Source: a bacterium | Lineage (GTDB): Bacteria; Vulcanimicrobiota; Vulcanimicrobiia; Vulcanimicrobiales; Vulcanimicrobiaceae | Assembly (NCBI GenBank): GCA_021790935.1 | Contig: JAJYFL010000004.1 | Location: forward strand, 204,820 to 268,819 | DNA: 64,000 nt | Reading direction: 5' to 3' | The notes under the pieces: generated by a model | Told to the model about the DNA's origin: nothing | Seen by the model: only the letters and a program-made list of their open reading frames with translations | The model's database searches: none | In this document: positions 18,060 through 27,684 of the stretch, piece by piece | Position numbering within the stretch: the first letter of the stretch is position 1 | Layout of the letters: every line of letters begins with the position of its first letter | Program-made: the position numbers and the translations under genes

Positions 18060-19298
18060 CTACTTCGTCGTGAGGTTGCTCTGGCTAATGAAGTACGGCG
18101 TTCCGTTCTTGAATCCGTAGAGGCTGATGACCGGGTTTTGGATATCGCCTGCTGCATCGAAGCTCACGGGACCGATCGGCGTCTGCAGGTTATGGGTCGC
18201 GGCAACCTGCGCGAGCACCTGCGCGCGGGTCGGCACGGCGCCGCCCTCGGCCGCGATCGCGCGTTCGATAGCCGCGATCGCCACCTGCGCCGCAGCGTAC
18301 GCATTGGCGCTATACGGGCCGATCGGCTCGTGATAGCGCGCCGTATAAGCTTTCAGGAACGCTCGCGCCGCCGGCAGTCTCTCCGCGTTTGGCGCTGCCA
18401 GCGTGAAATACGCCCCATCGGCGAGCTTCCCAGCGACCGTCGCGAGATCCGCGATCCCGTCGCCGCCGATGAACGGCACCCTGCCCAACCCGACGTCGAA
18501 CATCTGCTTGCGAATCAGGCCGCCGCCCGTGCTCGTAACGCCACCGAAAAAGATCGCGTCCGGTTTGGTTGCGGCAATCTTGATGAGCAGCGATTTGAAG
18601 TCTTGCGTATCTTGCGCCAAGTGGTCGTGGCCGAGCACGGTGCCACCGAGCCGGCGAAAGTCGTGGTCGAAGCGGTTGGCCAGGTCCAAGCCGTACGTCT
18701 CGTTGTCGTCGATGACGTAGATGCGCCCGAAGCCGAGCTTACGTGCGAAGCGCGCGAGCGCCGCACCTTGGAGCGAATCGGTGGTGCAGACGCGGAAGAA
18801 TGCGTTGCGCGCGGGATTGGCCCGGCGGAGATTCGCCGCCGCCTTGCCGAGCGTCAGCCCATCGCTTACGACCGATGGGCCGATCTGCGCCAAACCGGCC
18901 GCGTTGGTGATCGGGATCTCGGCCGCCGCCACGTTGGAGTTATACGGCCCGACGACGGCGAGCACGGCTGCGTCGCTTACGAACGAGCGCACGTTGCTCG
19001 CGCCTTGCTGCGGGCTGTGCACGCCCTGCAGCGAGTCGTCCAGCGGATCCGCTCGCAGCGTAAAGCCGCCCGGCAGACCCTTCTTCTGCGCTTGCTCGAT
19101 CGCCAGCAGCGCCCCTTGTTCGGTACTGATGCCGACCGATGCGTCGGCGCCCGAGAGCGGCAGATCGATACCGATCTTTACGATCCTACTCGCCGCCACT
19201 CGCGACGCGCCGGAGGAGCCGCCCGAGCACGCCGCCAGCAGCCCGGCCGCGGCCGCGACCGCGAGCAGGTTGCGAGACACCGATTTCATCGAACGCAT
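18060..19298 (-). CDS. livK: Branched-chain amino acid ABC transporter substrate-binding lipoprotein
   Basis: 412 residues from ATG 19298, preceded by GGGGAGA about 6 nt upstream. The signal peptide ends in lipobox LAAC, so the mature protein is a lipoprotein. The mature sequence is a type I periplasmic-binding fold (VKIGIDLPLSGADASVGIST, GPYNSNVAAAEIPITNAAGLAQIGPS, YVIDDNETYGLDLANRF). First gene of livKHMGF; no regulator is adjacent. The exact ligand cannot be read from sequence, and amides or short peptides are possible for this family. Confidence 0.9.
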   Translation of the reverse strand: MRSMKSVSRNLLAVAAAAGLLAACSGGSSGASRVAASRIVKIGIDLPLSGADASVGISTEQGALLAIEQAQKKGLPGGFTLRADPLDDSLQGVHSPQQGASNVRSFVSDAAVLAVVGPYNSNVAAAEIPITNAAGLAQIGPSVVSDGLTLGKAAANLRRANPARNAFFRVCTTDSLQGAALARFARKLGFGRIYVIDDNETYGLDLANRFDHDFRRLGGTVLGHDHLAQDTQDFKSLLIKIAATKPDAIFFGGVTSTGGGLIRKQMFDVGLGRVPFIGGDGIADLATVAGKLADGAYFTLAAPNAERLPAARAFLKAYTARYHEPIGPYSANAYAAAQVAIAAIERAIAAEGGAVPTRAQVLAQVAATHNLQTPIGPVSFDAAGDIQNPVISLYGFKNGTPYFISQSNLTTK

Positions 19299-19359
19299 GG
19301 CGAGTCTCCCCAGAGCATCTGAAGACGACGCCGGAGGGCGCCGTCGGTACCACGGTGGG

Positions 19360-22300
19360 TTACGCCGGGTTGGGACGCATCCCTCCGCTCGCCTCGAACG
19401 AATCGAGCTCGCGCACCGCAGCGGCATTGAAATACGCGGCGCGCGGGTGATGGAGAATGATGGCAGCCGTCGACTGCTCCGGCACGATCTGGAAAGCAGC
19501 CGTCAGCGAGACTCCGATCGCCGCGGTCGCGTCCAATACGCGAAACGCCGTCTCGTGCTGCGAGAGATCCGGGCAGGCGCCGTATCCCCACGAGTAGCGT
19601 TTGCCGCGCTCGCCGGGCAGGGAGAGCTCGCGGCGTATGCGCCGGTGCGACCACTCGGCGAGTGCCTCCGCGCTCTGAACCGAGAATCCGTGCAAGAAAT
19701 ACGACTCGGTGTATTCCCCGGCCGCGTGCAGCGCCTCGGTGCGCTCGGCCGCGAGCGTGCCGACGGTGACGACCTGCAGCGCGACGACGTCGACGCCGCG
19801 CCCGCCTTCGGGCGCACGAACGTAATCCGCGAGGCAGAGATGTTCGCCACCGAGCTGCCGGGCGAACGAAAAGCGCGCTAACTCGTTCGAAGCGTCGGCC
19901 GGGTCGTAGAGGATGACGTCGTCGCCGGCGCCGGCCGCGGGGAAGTAACCGTAGACGACGCGCGGCTCGAGGAGCCCGCCGGCGGCCGCCTGCGCTTGGT
20001 AGCGCTCCAAACGCGGCTTAAAATCGCCTTCGATCAGCCGTTCGAAGGCCGCCCCTTTCGTATTCGCCGCACCCCACGAAAGCCTATAGAGGCTGCGTAG
20101 ATCGAAGCACGGCCATAGTTCCGCGAAATCGATTCCGCTCACGGTGCGCGTGCCCCAAAACGGCGGCGCCGGAGTAGCGGCGGGTTCGGATCTCACCGCA
20201 GAGGCGATCGCCGGCGCGCTCGTCTTCGGCACCGCCGCCGAGCGCGCGTCTCGCTGCGCGAACGCCTCGCTGCGTGCGCGTTCGACCAGCGCGGCACGCC
20301 GCGGCTCGCCGGCGGTCAGCGTCTCCATGATGGCGAGGCCTTCGAAGGCGTCCTTGGCGTAGAATAGGCCGGGCTCGAAGAAGCGCGCGCCGTCGTCGAG
20401 AAGCGCGATGCGCCGCCCGAAATCGCGATTGATCGCGGCACCGCCCACGAGCACCGGGAACGCCAAGCCCCGCGCGTCCTGCTCTTGCACGCAGATCGGC
20501 ATCTGCTTGCTCGTCGAAACCAGCAGCGCCGAAAGGCCGATCGCGTCGGCTTCGACTTCGACGGCCTTCTCGAGAATGGAATGCATCGGAACCTGCTTGC
20601 CGAGATCGTAGACCGTGTAGCCGTTGTTCGAGAGGATCGTGTTGACGAGATTCTTGCCGATGTCGTGCACGTCGCCGAAGACCGTCGCCAGCACCACTTT
20701 GCCTTTGCTCGTGCCCTCCTTCTTGTCGAGAAATCGCTCGAGATGTGCGACGGCTTTCTTCATCACCTCTGCCGACTGCAGGACGAACGGGAGGATCAGT
20801 TCTCCGGAGCCGAACTTGTCGCCGACTTCCTTCATCGCCGGCAGAAGAACGTTGTTGAGCACGTCGACCGGATCGCGCGCCTGCAGCGCTTCGTCGATCT
20901 TCGCCTCGATGCCATCCTTACGCCGGCGCAGAATCGCGTTGTGGATGCGCACCTCCGGCGGCTCCCCGGAATCGTCGTCCTTCTCGCCTTGCGCCTGCCG
21001 GACCGTACCCCGCGCTTCGAAGTGTTCGATGACGCGTTGCAGCGCGTCGGGCCGGCGGTTGAAGATGAGATCGTCGCAGAGCTCGCGCTGTACCGCGTCG
21101 AGCTCGGCGTAAGGCGTAATCTCCTGAGGATGCACGAGCGCCATGTCGAGCCCCGCCTCGACGCAGTGGTGCAGAAACGTCGAGTTGAGCGCGGCTCGCG
21201 CCGCCGGCTTAAGGCCGAACGACACGTTGCTCACGCCCAGCGACGTTAGGGCGCCCGGCAGCTCGCGCTTGATGAGTTTGATGCCCTCTATCGTGGCGAT
21301 CGCCGACTCGAGAAACTCTTCCTCGCCGGTCGCCAGCGTAAACGTGAGCGCGTCGAAGATCAACGCGCCCGGCGGGAGACCGAACTCCGCGGTCGCGATG
21401 CGATAGATGCGCGTGGCGACGGCGAGCTTCTCCTGCGCCGTCTTTGCCATACCGCGTTCGTCGATCGTGAGCGCGACGACGGCGGCCCCATGTTCCTTGA
21501 CCAGCGGCATGACCGCGTCGATACGCGCGCGCCCGTTTTCGAGATTGATGGAGTTGACGATCGCGCGACCCGGATCGGCTTCGAGCGCCGCCCGGATCAC
21601 CGTTGCCTCGGTCGAATCGATCATCAGCGGAGCCTCGACCGATTGAGCGAGCCGGCGCACCACCACCCGCATCTGCTCGTCTTCGTCGGTGCGCTCCGTG
21701 AGCGCGCAGCAGACGTCGAGCACGTGAGCGCCGCCATCCACCTGCGCGCGCGCGACCAGCACGATCTCGTCGTAGTCGTCCGAGAGCAGCAACCGCTTCA
21801 TACGGCGCGAACCCTGCGCGTTGATACGCTCGCCGACCAGGAGCGGCCGGGGCTCCTGTTCCAGGCAGATCGCCGTCATCGCCGACGCGGCATATTGTTT
21901 GGGCTTGGGCTCGGGCCGGCGCCCGGTGCGCCCCTCGACGGCCTTGCAGAGTGCTTCGATATGGGCGGGCGTCGTACCGCAGCAGCCGCCGACGATATTG
22001 ACGCCGAACTCGCGCACGAACGCGCCGAGTTCGGCCGCGAGTTCGGCGGGCGTCTCTGGGTAGATCGTCTCTCCGCTCGGTCCCATCAGCGGCAGCCCGG
22101 CGTTCGGTATGACGCTGATATACTTGTCGGACATCTCGCTCAGGTAGCGCATAGAATCTCGCATCTGCGCCGGCCCGGTAGAACAGTTGAGCCCGATTGC
22201 GTCGACTGCAAGCGCGCCGAGAACCGCGCAGATCGCGCGAATGTCGGTGCCGAGCAGCATGCGCCCCTCGGTGATGAGCGTCGGCTGCGCCTGGATCGGT

Positions 22301-22869
22301 ACGCGCCGCAGCCCGCGGTCGAACTCGCGGACGATGCCGGCGATCGCGGCTTTCAGCTCCAGCAGATCCTGCATCGTTTCGAGCAGCAACAGATCGACGC
22401 CGCCGTCGACGAGCGCCCGAGCCTGCTCGCCATAGATCTCCGCGAGTTGCGAGAAGTCGATCTTGGAGAGCGCCGGATCGGACGAGGAGACGAGCATCCC
22501 CGTCGGGCCCATCGATCCGGCGACGAAGCGCGGGCGGTTCGGCGTCGCAAACTTCCCGCATGCGGCGCGGGCCAGCTGCGCGGCCGTACGGTTCAGCTCG
22601 ACGACGCGCTCTCCCAGATCGTATTCGTCGAGTTTCAGGCGCGATGCGGTGAACGTGTCGGTCTCGACCACGTCGGCGCCGGCTTCCAAGTAGCTCTCGT
22701 GGATGCTCTGGACGATCTGCGGGCGCGTCAGGACCAGCGCTTCGTTACAACCGTGGTATCTCGCCCCACCGAAATCTTCGGCGGTCAACTCCAACGCCAT
22801 GAGCTGCGTGCCCATGGCGCCGTCGAACACCAGCACGCGTTCGTCGAGCCGGCGTAAGTACTCACTCAA
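19360..22869 (-). CDS. metH: Cobalamin-dependent methionine synthase MetH
   Basis: 1169 residues, all four MetH modules in one chain. (1) Homocysteine-binding barrel, residues 1 to about 310, with zinc ligands Cys229 (GLNCSTGP) and Cys296/Cys297 (GGCCGTTP). (2) Pterin-binding barrel, about 340-620, with GERINAQGSR and DVCCALTERTDEDE. (3) Helical cap plus B12-binding domain with base-off ligand His735 in DVHDIGKN. (4) AdoMet reactivation domain at the C-terminus with WGYGACPDLSQHE, the RxxxGYxxCP-type site. It makes methionine from homocysteine and methyl-THF and is an obvious consumer of the B12 imported by the Btu system earlier in the window. ATGA overlap with the upstream asparaginase gene. 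Confidence 0.96.
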   Translation of the reverse strand: MSEYLRRLDERVLVFDGAMGTQLMALELTAEDFGGARYHGCNEALVLTRPQIVQSIHESYLEAGADVVETDTFTASRLKLDEYDLGERVVELNRTAAQLARAACGKFATPNRPRFVAGSMGPTGMLVSSSDPALSKIDFSQLAEIYGEQARALVDGGVDLLLLETMQDLLELKAAIAGIVREFDRGLRRVPIQAQPTLITEGRMLLGTDIRAICAVLGALAVDAIGLNCSTGPAQMRDSMRYLSEMSDKYISVIPNAGLPLMGPSGETIYPETPAELAAELGAFVREFGVNIVGGCCGTTPAHIEALCKAVEGRTGRRPEPKPKQYAASAMTAICLEQEPRPLLVGERINAQGSRRMKRLLLSDDYDEIVLVARAQVDGGAHVLDVCCALTERTDEDEQMRVVVRRLAQSVEAPLMIDSTEATVIRAALEADPGRAIVNSINLENGRARIDAVMPLVKEHGAAVVALTIDERGMAKTAQEKLAVATRIYRIATAEFGLPPGALIFDALTFTLATGEEEFLESAIATIEGIKLIKRELPGALTSLGVSNVSFGLKPAARAALNSTFLHHCVEAGLDMALVHPQEITPYAELDAVQRELCDDLIFNRRPDALQRVIEHFEARGTVRQAQGEKDDDSGEPPEVRIHNAILRRRKDGIEAKIDEALQARDPVDVLNNVLLPAMKEVGDKFGSGELILPFVLQSAEVMKKAVAHLERFLDKKEGTSKGKVVLATVFGDVHDIGKNLVNTILSNNGYTVYDLGKQVPMHSILEKAVEVEADAIGLSALLVSTSKQMPICVQEQDARGLAFPVLVGGAAINRDFGRRIALLDDGARFFEPGLFYAKDAFEGLAIMETLTAGEPRRAALVERARSEAFAQRDARSAAVPKTSAPAIASAVRSEPAATPAPPFWGTRTVSGIDFAELWPCFDLRSLYRLSWGAANTKGAAFERLIEGDFKPRLERYQAQAAAGGLLEPRVVYGYFPAAGAGDDVILYDPADASNELARFSFARQLGGEHLCLADYVRAPEGGRGVDVVALQVVTVGTLAAERTEALHAAGEYTESYFLHGFSVQSAEALAEWSHRRIRRELSLPGERGKRYSWGYGACPDLSQHETAFRVLDATAAIGVSLTAAFQIVPEQSTAAIILHHPRAAYFNAAAVRELDSFEASGGMRPNPA

Positions 22870-23942
22870 TTCGTGCGAATCTCTCCAACGGGGCGTCCCG
22901 CTCGATTATACACGACCGGCCTCGCAAAGCCTCCGAGTTCGGCAAGCTCCGTCTCGCCGAGCGCTCCCAAGCGCTTGAGCAGCTCGACCGCGGCCGGCGC
23001 GCGCGCGCGCGAACTCCCGTCGACGATCTTCAGAACCAGGCCGGCACCCCGAGCGATCAGGGCGTCTCCATGCACTCCTTCGGCACCGCCTTTGCAGGCG
23101 ATCGCGCCGCCTGCGGCGCGCATGACGGCGCTATCGAACTCTCCGGTGCCGGCGATATACTCGGGATGCGCGAGCATCGCGTCGCGAACGGTCCGCAGCG
23201 CCCGTGCGTCGGCATCGGCGATCCCGTCGAGCGTTGCCAAGCGCATGAAGGAGATCGCGGCCGCGCGGAGCGCAACGGCGTAGACCGGGATGCCGCACCC
23301 ATCGACGCCGAGCGCCATCTCCTCGACGCGCGTACCGGAGAGCCGTGCGCAGAGCGCCAGTATCTGCCGTTGCGCGGGGCTGCGCGCATCCAGATACGTG
23401 GCCGGATCTGCACCGAGTATGCTGCAGAGCGCTAAGATCCCCGCGTGTTTCCCGGAGCAGTTGTTGTGCACTGCGGTCGGTTCGGTTCCGGCCGAAGCGA
23501 GCGCGTGCGCGGCGGCGGCATTATACGGAGCGTGCGCGCCGCAGAGCAGCGCGCTTTCGTCCATGCCGATCTTGCGGAGTATCGACCGCACCGCCTCGAC
23601 GTGAAACGGCTCGCCGCTGTGCGAGGCCGCCATGACGGCGATCTCCACCGAAGTGAGCCCGAAGCGCTCGCGCGCGCCCGCAGCGATCGCAGCGGCCGCG
23701 ATAAACGGCTTTGCCGAGGATCGCAAAAAGATCGGAGCCTCGATCTCTCCGAGTGCCAGCAGAACCTCGCCGCGAGCGTCGACGGCGCACGCCGCTACGC
23801 GATGCACCGATTCAACCGACTCGCCGCGCGTCACCTCGACGAACGGAACGCCTTGCAGATGCCGCACCGATGCTAGGAGTTTGTCTGACTTGAGCGCATT
23901 TCCGTCTCCGGGTCGCTTTTTGCCGAATACATCGTTGCTCAT
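22866..23942 (-). CDS. Asparaginase of the AnsA/Rhizobium etli type (Asparaginase_II family)
   Basis: 358 residues. Family hallmarks: VEVTRGESVESVHRVAACAVD near the start, FLRSSAKPF (catalytic Ser-x-x-Lys-like motif), HSGEPFH, HNNCSGKHAG and GVDGCGIPVYA. This thermolabile class is unrelated to the E. coli AnsA/AnsB fold. About 30 residues precede the conserved domain, and they are encoded partly by one arm of a 20-bp inverted repeat, so the true start may lie downstream of ATG 23942. Its stop overlaps the metH ATG; no metabolic reason for that pairing is obvious. Confidence 0.85.
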   Translation of the reverse strand: MSNDVFGKKRPGDGNALKSDKLLASVRHLQGVPFVEVTRGESVESVHRVAACAVDARGEVLLALGEIEAPIFLRSSAKPFIAAAAIAAGARERFGLTSVEIAVMAASHSGEPFHVEAVRSILRKIGMDESALLCGAHAPYNAAAAHALASAGTEPTAVHNNCSGKHAGILALCSILGADPATYLDARSPAQRQILALCARLSGTRVEEMALGVDGCGIPVYAVALRAAAISFMRLATLDGIADADARALRTVRDAMLAHPEYIAGTGEFDSAVMRAAGGAIACKGGAEGVHGDALIARGAGLVLKIVDGSSRARAPAAVELLKRLGALGETELAELGGFARPVVYNRAGRPVGEIRTN

Positions 23943-24040
23943 CAGTCACGAAGCTACGGCTTCGCTCCTTCTTCGCGCCTCGTCTTCGAACAAAAATCGC
24001 CTCCGGATCCCAAAACGGCCCAAGTCAGACAAACTCCTAG
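23873..24040. repeat. 20-bp perfect inverted repeat enclosing 128 bp (MITE-like)
   Basis: CTAGGAGTTTGTCTGACTTG at 23873-23892 is the exact reverse complement of 24021-24040. Two more paired bases follow after one mismatch on the inner side. The 168-bp unit spans the 5-prime end of the asparaginase gene, its upstream region and the last codons of cysK. The arms end in CTAG. No clear target duplication is visible. It could be a small non-autonomous element or a long hairpin in the mRNA. Confidence 0.6.
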
Positions 24041-25008
24041 ACAAGCGTCGGTTCGACGACGGCCGCTTCTTGGTCTGCGAAGACGGGATTCGAAAGATAG
24101 CGCTCGCCGGTATCGCAGCCGATCGTTACGATGACTCTCCCCTTCGAGTCCGGCCGCGCGGCGATCTGCAGCGCCGCCCAGATGTTGGCGCCCGCCGAGA
24201 TGCCGAGCAGCATGCCCTCCTCGCGCGCCGCGCGGCGAGTCATGGCGAGGGCATCGGCGTCGGTCACGCGCACGATCTCGTCGTAGACCTGCGTATCGAG
24301 GACGGCCGGGACGAAACCGGTTCCGGTTCCTTGAATCTTGTGCGGTGCGGGCGTTCCGCCGGAAAGAACGGCGGAGGCATCGGGTTCGCCGGCTACGATC
24401 CGCACGCCGGGCTTGCGCTCCTTGAGCAGCCTGCCGACGCCGGTGATCGTGCCGCCCGTACCGACCATCGCGACGAAGACGTCGACCCGGCCGTCGGTAT
24501 CGCGCCAGATCTCCTCGCCGGTCGTTGCGCGGTGGATCGCGGGATTGGCCGGGTTCTCGAACTGCTGGGGCATGAAGTACCGCGCCGGATCGGCGTCGCG
24601 GATCGCGCGCGCCTTGGCGATCGCCCCTTTCATTCCCTCGGCACCGGGCGTGAGCACGACCTGCGCGCCGTAGGCTTTGAGCAGATTCCGCCGCTCGACC
24701 GTCATCGTGTCGGGCATGACCAGGACGCAGGCGTACCCCTTGGCCGCCGCCACGAAGGCCAGGGCGATCCCCGTGTTGCCGCTGGTCGGTTCGACGATCG
24801 CGCTGCCAGGGCGCAGCCGCCCCTCGCGCTCGGCGGCTTCGATCATCGCGACGCCGATGCGATCCTTGACCGAGCCGGCGGGATTGAACGACTCCATCTT
24901 CACGAGCACCGTGCCGGGCAGGCCGCGGTTCAGCCGAGGAATCTTCACCAGGGGCGTATTGCCGAACGTGTCGGCGAGATTATCGTAGATGCGCGTCACT
25001 CGACTCAT
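24037..25008 (-). CDS. cysK: Cysteine synthase (O-acetylserine sulfhydrylase)
   Basis: 323 residues, fold-type II PLP enzyme. PLP lysine K48 in [10 protein letters not shown]; substrate loop TSGNTG (75-80); phosphate-binding GTGGTITG in the second half; [11 protein letters not shown] near the C-terminus. It forms cysteine from O-acetylserine and sulfide. ATG start at 25008. The stop codon lies inside the outer end of the 24021-24040 repeat arm, so the C-terminus may have been shaped by that repeat. The cystathionine beta-synthase branch is less likely from length. Confidence 0.93.
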   Translation of the reverse strand: MSRVTRIYDNLADTFGNTPLVKIPRLNRGLPGTVLVKMESFNPAGSVKDRIGVAMIEAAEREGRLRPGSAIVEPTSGNTGIALAFVAAAKGYACVLVMPDTMTVERRNLLKAYGAQVVLTPGAEGMKGAIAKARAIRDADPARYFMPQQFENPANPAIHRATTGEEIWRDTDGRVDVFVAMVGTGGTITGVGRLLKERKPGVRIVAGEPDASAVLSGGTPAPHKIQGTGTGFVPAVLDTQVYDEIVRVTDADALAMTRRAAREEGMLLGISAGANIWAALQIAARPDSKGRVIVTIGCDTGERYLSNPVFADQEAAVVEPTLV

Positions 25009-25124
25009 AACCCGGCTCCGCCCCTCCTGGGTTCACGTATCTTCATTCGCCATTCGCCGACAACTCGCTCGACGTGCCGCTTCGCTCGGACCTGCGGCGG
25101 GAGGTCGCAGTTCCCGCAGGGCGG

Positions 25125-26489
25125 TCACTGCCCTGCAGCCAGAAGCTCGTAGCTGCCGTAGGTGGCGACGACGGTGCCCGCTCGCACTTGCGCTGCATGG
25201 ACTTCTTCCCACTTGCCCTCGCTCCACCCGAGCCGCACCGTCACCGGTACAAACCGCCCGTTCGCGCCCCTGACGAAAACGGTGTAGGCTTGCGTGCTTG
25301 GATCCTGTACGACGGCTGAAATCGGAACGATTGGCACACCGGTTCGCACGCCGGTTCGAATGTCGACCGGCAACACCGACCCTATTTGTGCCGGTGCGCC
25401 AGCGCTGAAGACGGCAGCGACTTGCGACATTTGTGTCATCGGATTGAGCGGTCGTACGACGTTGACCACTCGGCCGACGGCATTCCCGGCCTTTACGATA
25501 TCTCCCGGCACGACGCGCTCGGCTTCGTCCGCGGAAACCGCGACGACGAGTTCCGAGGCCTTCGGATTGACAACCGTCGCTATGGGGTCGCCTGGATTAG
25601 TCCATTCTCCCGGGCTCTTGGTAACGGCGGTGACGATCCCGGAGATCGGCGCGCGCAGGATACCGTTCGCGAGCGTCGCCCGAGCGAGCGCCGCTCCGGC
25701 CGACGCCTGCTCGCGGCTCGCAACGGCCGACTTCGCCGCGATCGACGCAGCCGTCGCATCGGCCAGCGCCTGCGCGTAAGCCTGTCGAGCCTGTAACACC
25801 GGATCGCCGGCCTTTGCCCGATCGGCCGCCAGCGCGGCTTCGTCTAGGGCGAGCTGCTGTTGCGCGGCCTCAACGTCCTTACGCGCGGCTACGCCACCTC
25901 GGAGAAGCGTCCGTTCGCGTTGCAGTGCCGCGAGATCGCCGCGAACGCGCGCTTCGTCCTGCAAGATGGAGGCTTGCTGCGAACTCAGTTCCTTTCCGCC
26001 CGAGCGCGCCAGGCGTTCGGCGCGCGCCAGGAGTTGTCGGGCCACGGCGAGCCGCTCGCGAGCTGCTCGTTCCTGGACGAATACGGGCGACGGACTCCCC
26101 GCGGTTGACGCATCTGCCGCCGCAAGCGAACTTTGCGCTTGAACTGCTTGGAGTGCGAGCGGTTGAAGATCGAGACGTGCGATCTCCTGGCCGGCAGCGA
26201 CGCGATCGCCGATACGAACGCCGATGCGCGCGATCCGGCCGGCCTGCGTGAACGATGCGTCAACGGTGCCGCCAGGCTGGGTCACGATACGCCCAACGCC
26301 TCGAATGTACCGCGCTATCGTGCCCACGCGCACGCTCGCGGTTTGGACGTTCGGTCCGCTCCCGGGTCCCGCACCGCCAACGGGGGTTGCTGCCACGTGG
26401 TGCGCCCGTACGACGGCGACGAAAAAGATTACGGCAGCTGCGGCGGCGACCGCCGACAGGACGGCCATACGGCGCTTACCTGACTGCAT
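25125..26489 (-). CDS. RND efflux periplasmic adaptor (MFP/HlyD family)
   Basis: 454 residues. An N-terminal membrane anchor (VLSAVAAAAAVIFFVAVV), the barrel-sandwich/lipoyl half-motif GGTVDASFTQAGRIARIGVRIGDRVAAGQEIARLD, and a long alpha-helical hairpin rich in Ala/Gln/Arg (about 120-240). The second lipoyl half follows (LRAPISGIVTAVTKSPGEWTNPGDPIATV), then beta-barrel and membrane-proximal domains. Last gene of an RND-TolC-MFP set; its start overlaps the outer-membrane component by 14 nt. Bridges pump and outer-membrane channel. Confidence 0.9.
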   Translation of the reverse strand: MQSGKRRMAVLSAVAAAAAVIFFVAVVRAHHVAATPVGGAGPGSGPNVQTASVRVGTIARYIRGVGRIVTQPGGTVDASFTQAGRIARIGVRIGDRVAAGQEIARLDLQPLALQAVQAQSSLAAADASTAGSPSPVFVQERAARERLAVARQLLARAERLARSGGKELSSQQASILQDEARVRGDLAALQRERTLLRGGVAARKDVEAAQQQLALDEAALAADRAKAGDPVLQARQAYAQALADATAASIAAKSAVASREQASAGAALARATLANGILRAPISGIVTAVTKSPGEWTNPGDPIATVVNPKASELVVAVSADEAERVVPGDIVKAGNAVGRVVNVVRPLNPMTQMSQVAAVFSAGAPAQIGSVLPVDIRTGVRTGVPIVPISAVVQDPSTQAYTVFVRGANGRFVPVTVRLGWSEGKWEEVHAAQVRAGTVVATYGSYELLAAGQ

Positions 26490-27684
26490 AGGGTTCGACT
26501 CCTTCTGCCATTCGCAGTGCGTAGAAAGCCCGCACGGCGCCGGCCCGGGCGGCTGCGAGCGCCCCTCGGGCGGCGGCGTACTGGCTCTGGGCGATGATGG
26601 CGTCGACGGCGCTCACAGCGCCGTTGGAGTAGCCCAGCGCGGCGGCGTTGCTCGCGGCTAGCGCGGCGCGTTCGGCGCGTGCACTTGCCGTGACGCCGGC
26701 CTTCGCGGCACGCAACTGCGCGACGGCCGTTTCGACTTGCAGCGCAACCGCCCGGGCGAGACTTTCGCGCTGCGCCTGCGTGAAGGAGAGCGCACCTCGC
26801 GCGCGCTCGACCTTCGCGCGTATCGCACCGGAGGTATCCAGAGGAAGATTGAGCGTGAGACTCACCGTGCCCCCCGATATCGGCGACCCGGCGTCTAGGC
26901 CGCGTTGACGACCCGCGGAGAGATCGAGGCTAGGCGCGTAGGACGCGTAAGCCGCGGAGACGCCGGCCCGCGCGGCACGCACGAGTTCCTCGGCGGCGCG
27001 AAGGTCGGGTCTTGCGCGCAACGCTGCGGCGAGTGCCGCCGGAGCATCTGTTTTCGGCGCGGCCGGGGCCACCGGCTCGGTGATGTGCGGCCTCGCGGAG
27101 GGTTCGATTCCAACCGCGAGATCCAGTGCCGCAAACGCGGCATCGCGCCGGCCCTGCACTGCCGCCTGCGCCGCCTGAGCCGACGCGAATGCCGCGAGCG
27201 CTCGGTCCACGTCTATCTTCGGTCCGGCGCCCGCCTTCTCGCGCAGGCGCGCCGCGTCCAAGGTCTGCTTGGCGGTAGTTACCGCGTCCGCCGCGATATG
27301 CGCCTGTTCGCGCGCTACCAGCGCACTCAAATAGACGTCGATCGTATGCATGGCCGCATCGTAGCGCGCCTGCACGAGCGCGGCTTCCGCCGCCGCCGCC
27401 GCCGAACGCGCCGCTGCCGCAAGCGAAAGGGTGAGCGCCGGAAACGCGAAGGACTTCGAGATGCCGACTATGACGGTACGCTGTGTCAGAGTACCGGGCG
27501 AACCGGCTTGCGGCGCGGCGGCGTACGACTCGAAAATCACCGGTGCGGCTCCGGCGCGTGCCGATAGTGCGTCGGCGCGCGCGACCCGCACCGACGCTGC
27601 GGCTGCGAGCACCACGGGATCGCGTGGAACCGCTGCTGCAATCGCGGACTGCATGGTCAGGATGGCTACAATGACGGGTATCAA
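26476..27684 (-). CDS. TolC-like outer-membrane efflux protein
   Basis: 402 residues with a signal peptide and two repeats of the long Ala-rich coiled-coil helices typical of the OEP family. Examples are SLAAAARSAAAAAEAALVQA and, in the second repeat, RAKVERARGALSFTQAQRESL, with short barrel strands between them (GTVSLTLNLPLDTS). TTG start at 27684 overlapping the RND gene stop as TTGA, with AAGGAG 7 nt upstream. Expected to form the outer-membrane duct of the pump. Confidence 0.85.
   Translation of the reverse strand: MIPVIVAILTMQSAIAAAVPRDPVVLAAAASVRVARADALSARAGAAPVIFESYAAAPQAGSPGTLTQRTVIVGISKSFAFPALTLSLAAAARSAAAAAEAALVQARYDAAMHTIDVYLSALVAREQAHIAADAVTTAKQTLDAARLREKAGAGPKIDVDRALAAFASAQAAQAAVQGRRDAAFAALDLAVGIEPSARPHITEPVAPAAPKTDAPAALAAALRARPDLRAAEELVRAARAGVSAAYASYAPSLDLSAGRQRGLDAGSPISGGTVSLTLNLPLDTSGAIRAKVERARGALSFTQAQRESLARAVALQVETAVAQLRAAKAGVTASARAERAALAASNAAALGYSNGAVSAVDAIIAQSQYAAARGALAAARAGAVRAFYALRMAEGVEPYAVR

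Noticed and set aside
17034..19322. 762-codon open frame on + across the liv genes
   Set aside because: Arg/Asp/Glu-rich antisense of livH and livK in GC-rich DNA; no domain and no start signal. Long antisense frames at 16477-17382, 21490-22857 and 15244-16131 were dismissed for the same reason.
25009..25124. Possible regulatory RNA between cysK and the efflux adaptor gene
   Set aside because: Only 116 bp with no conserved riboswitch core or strong hairpin visible.
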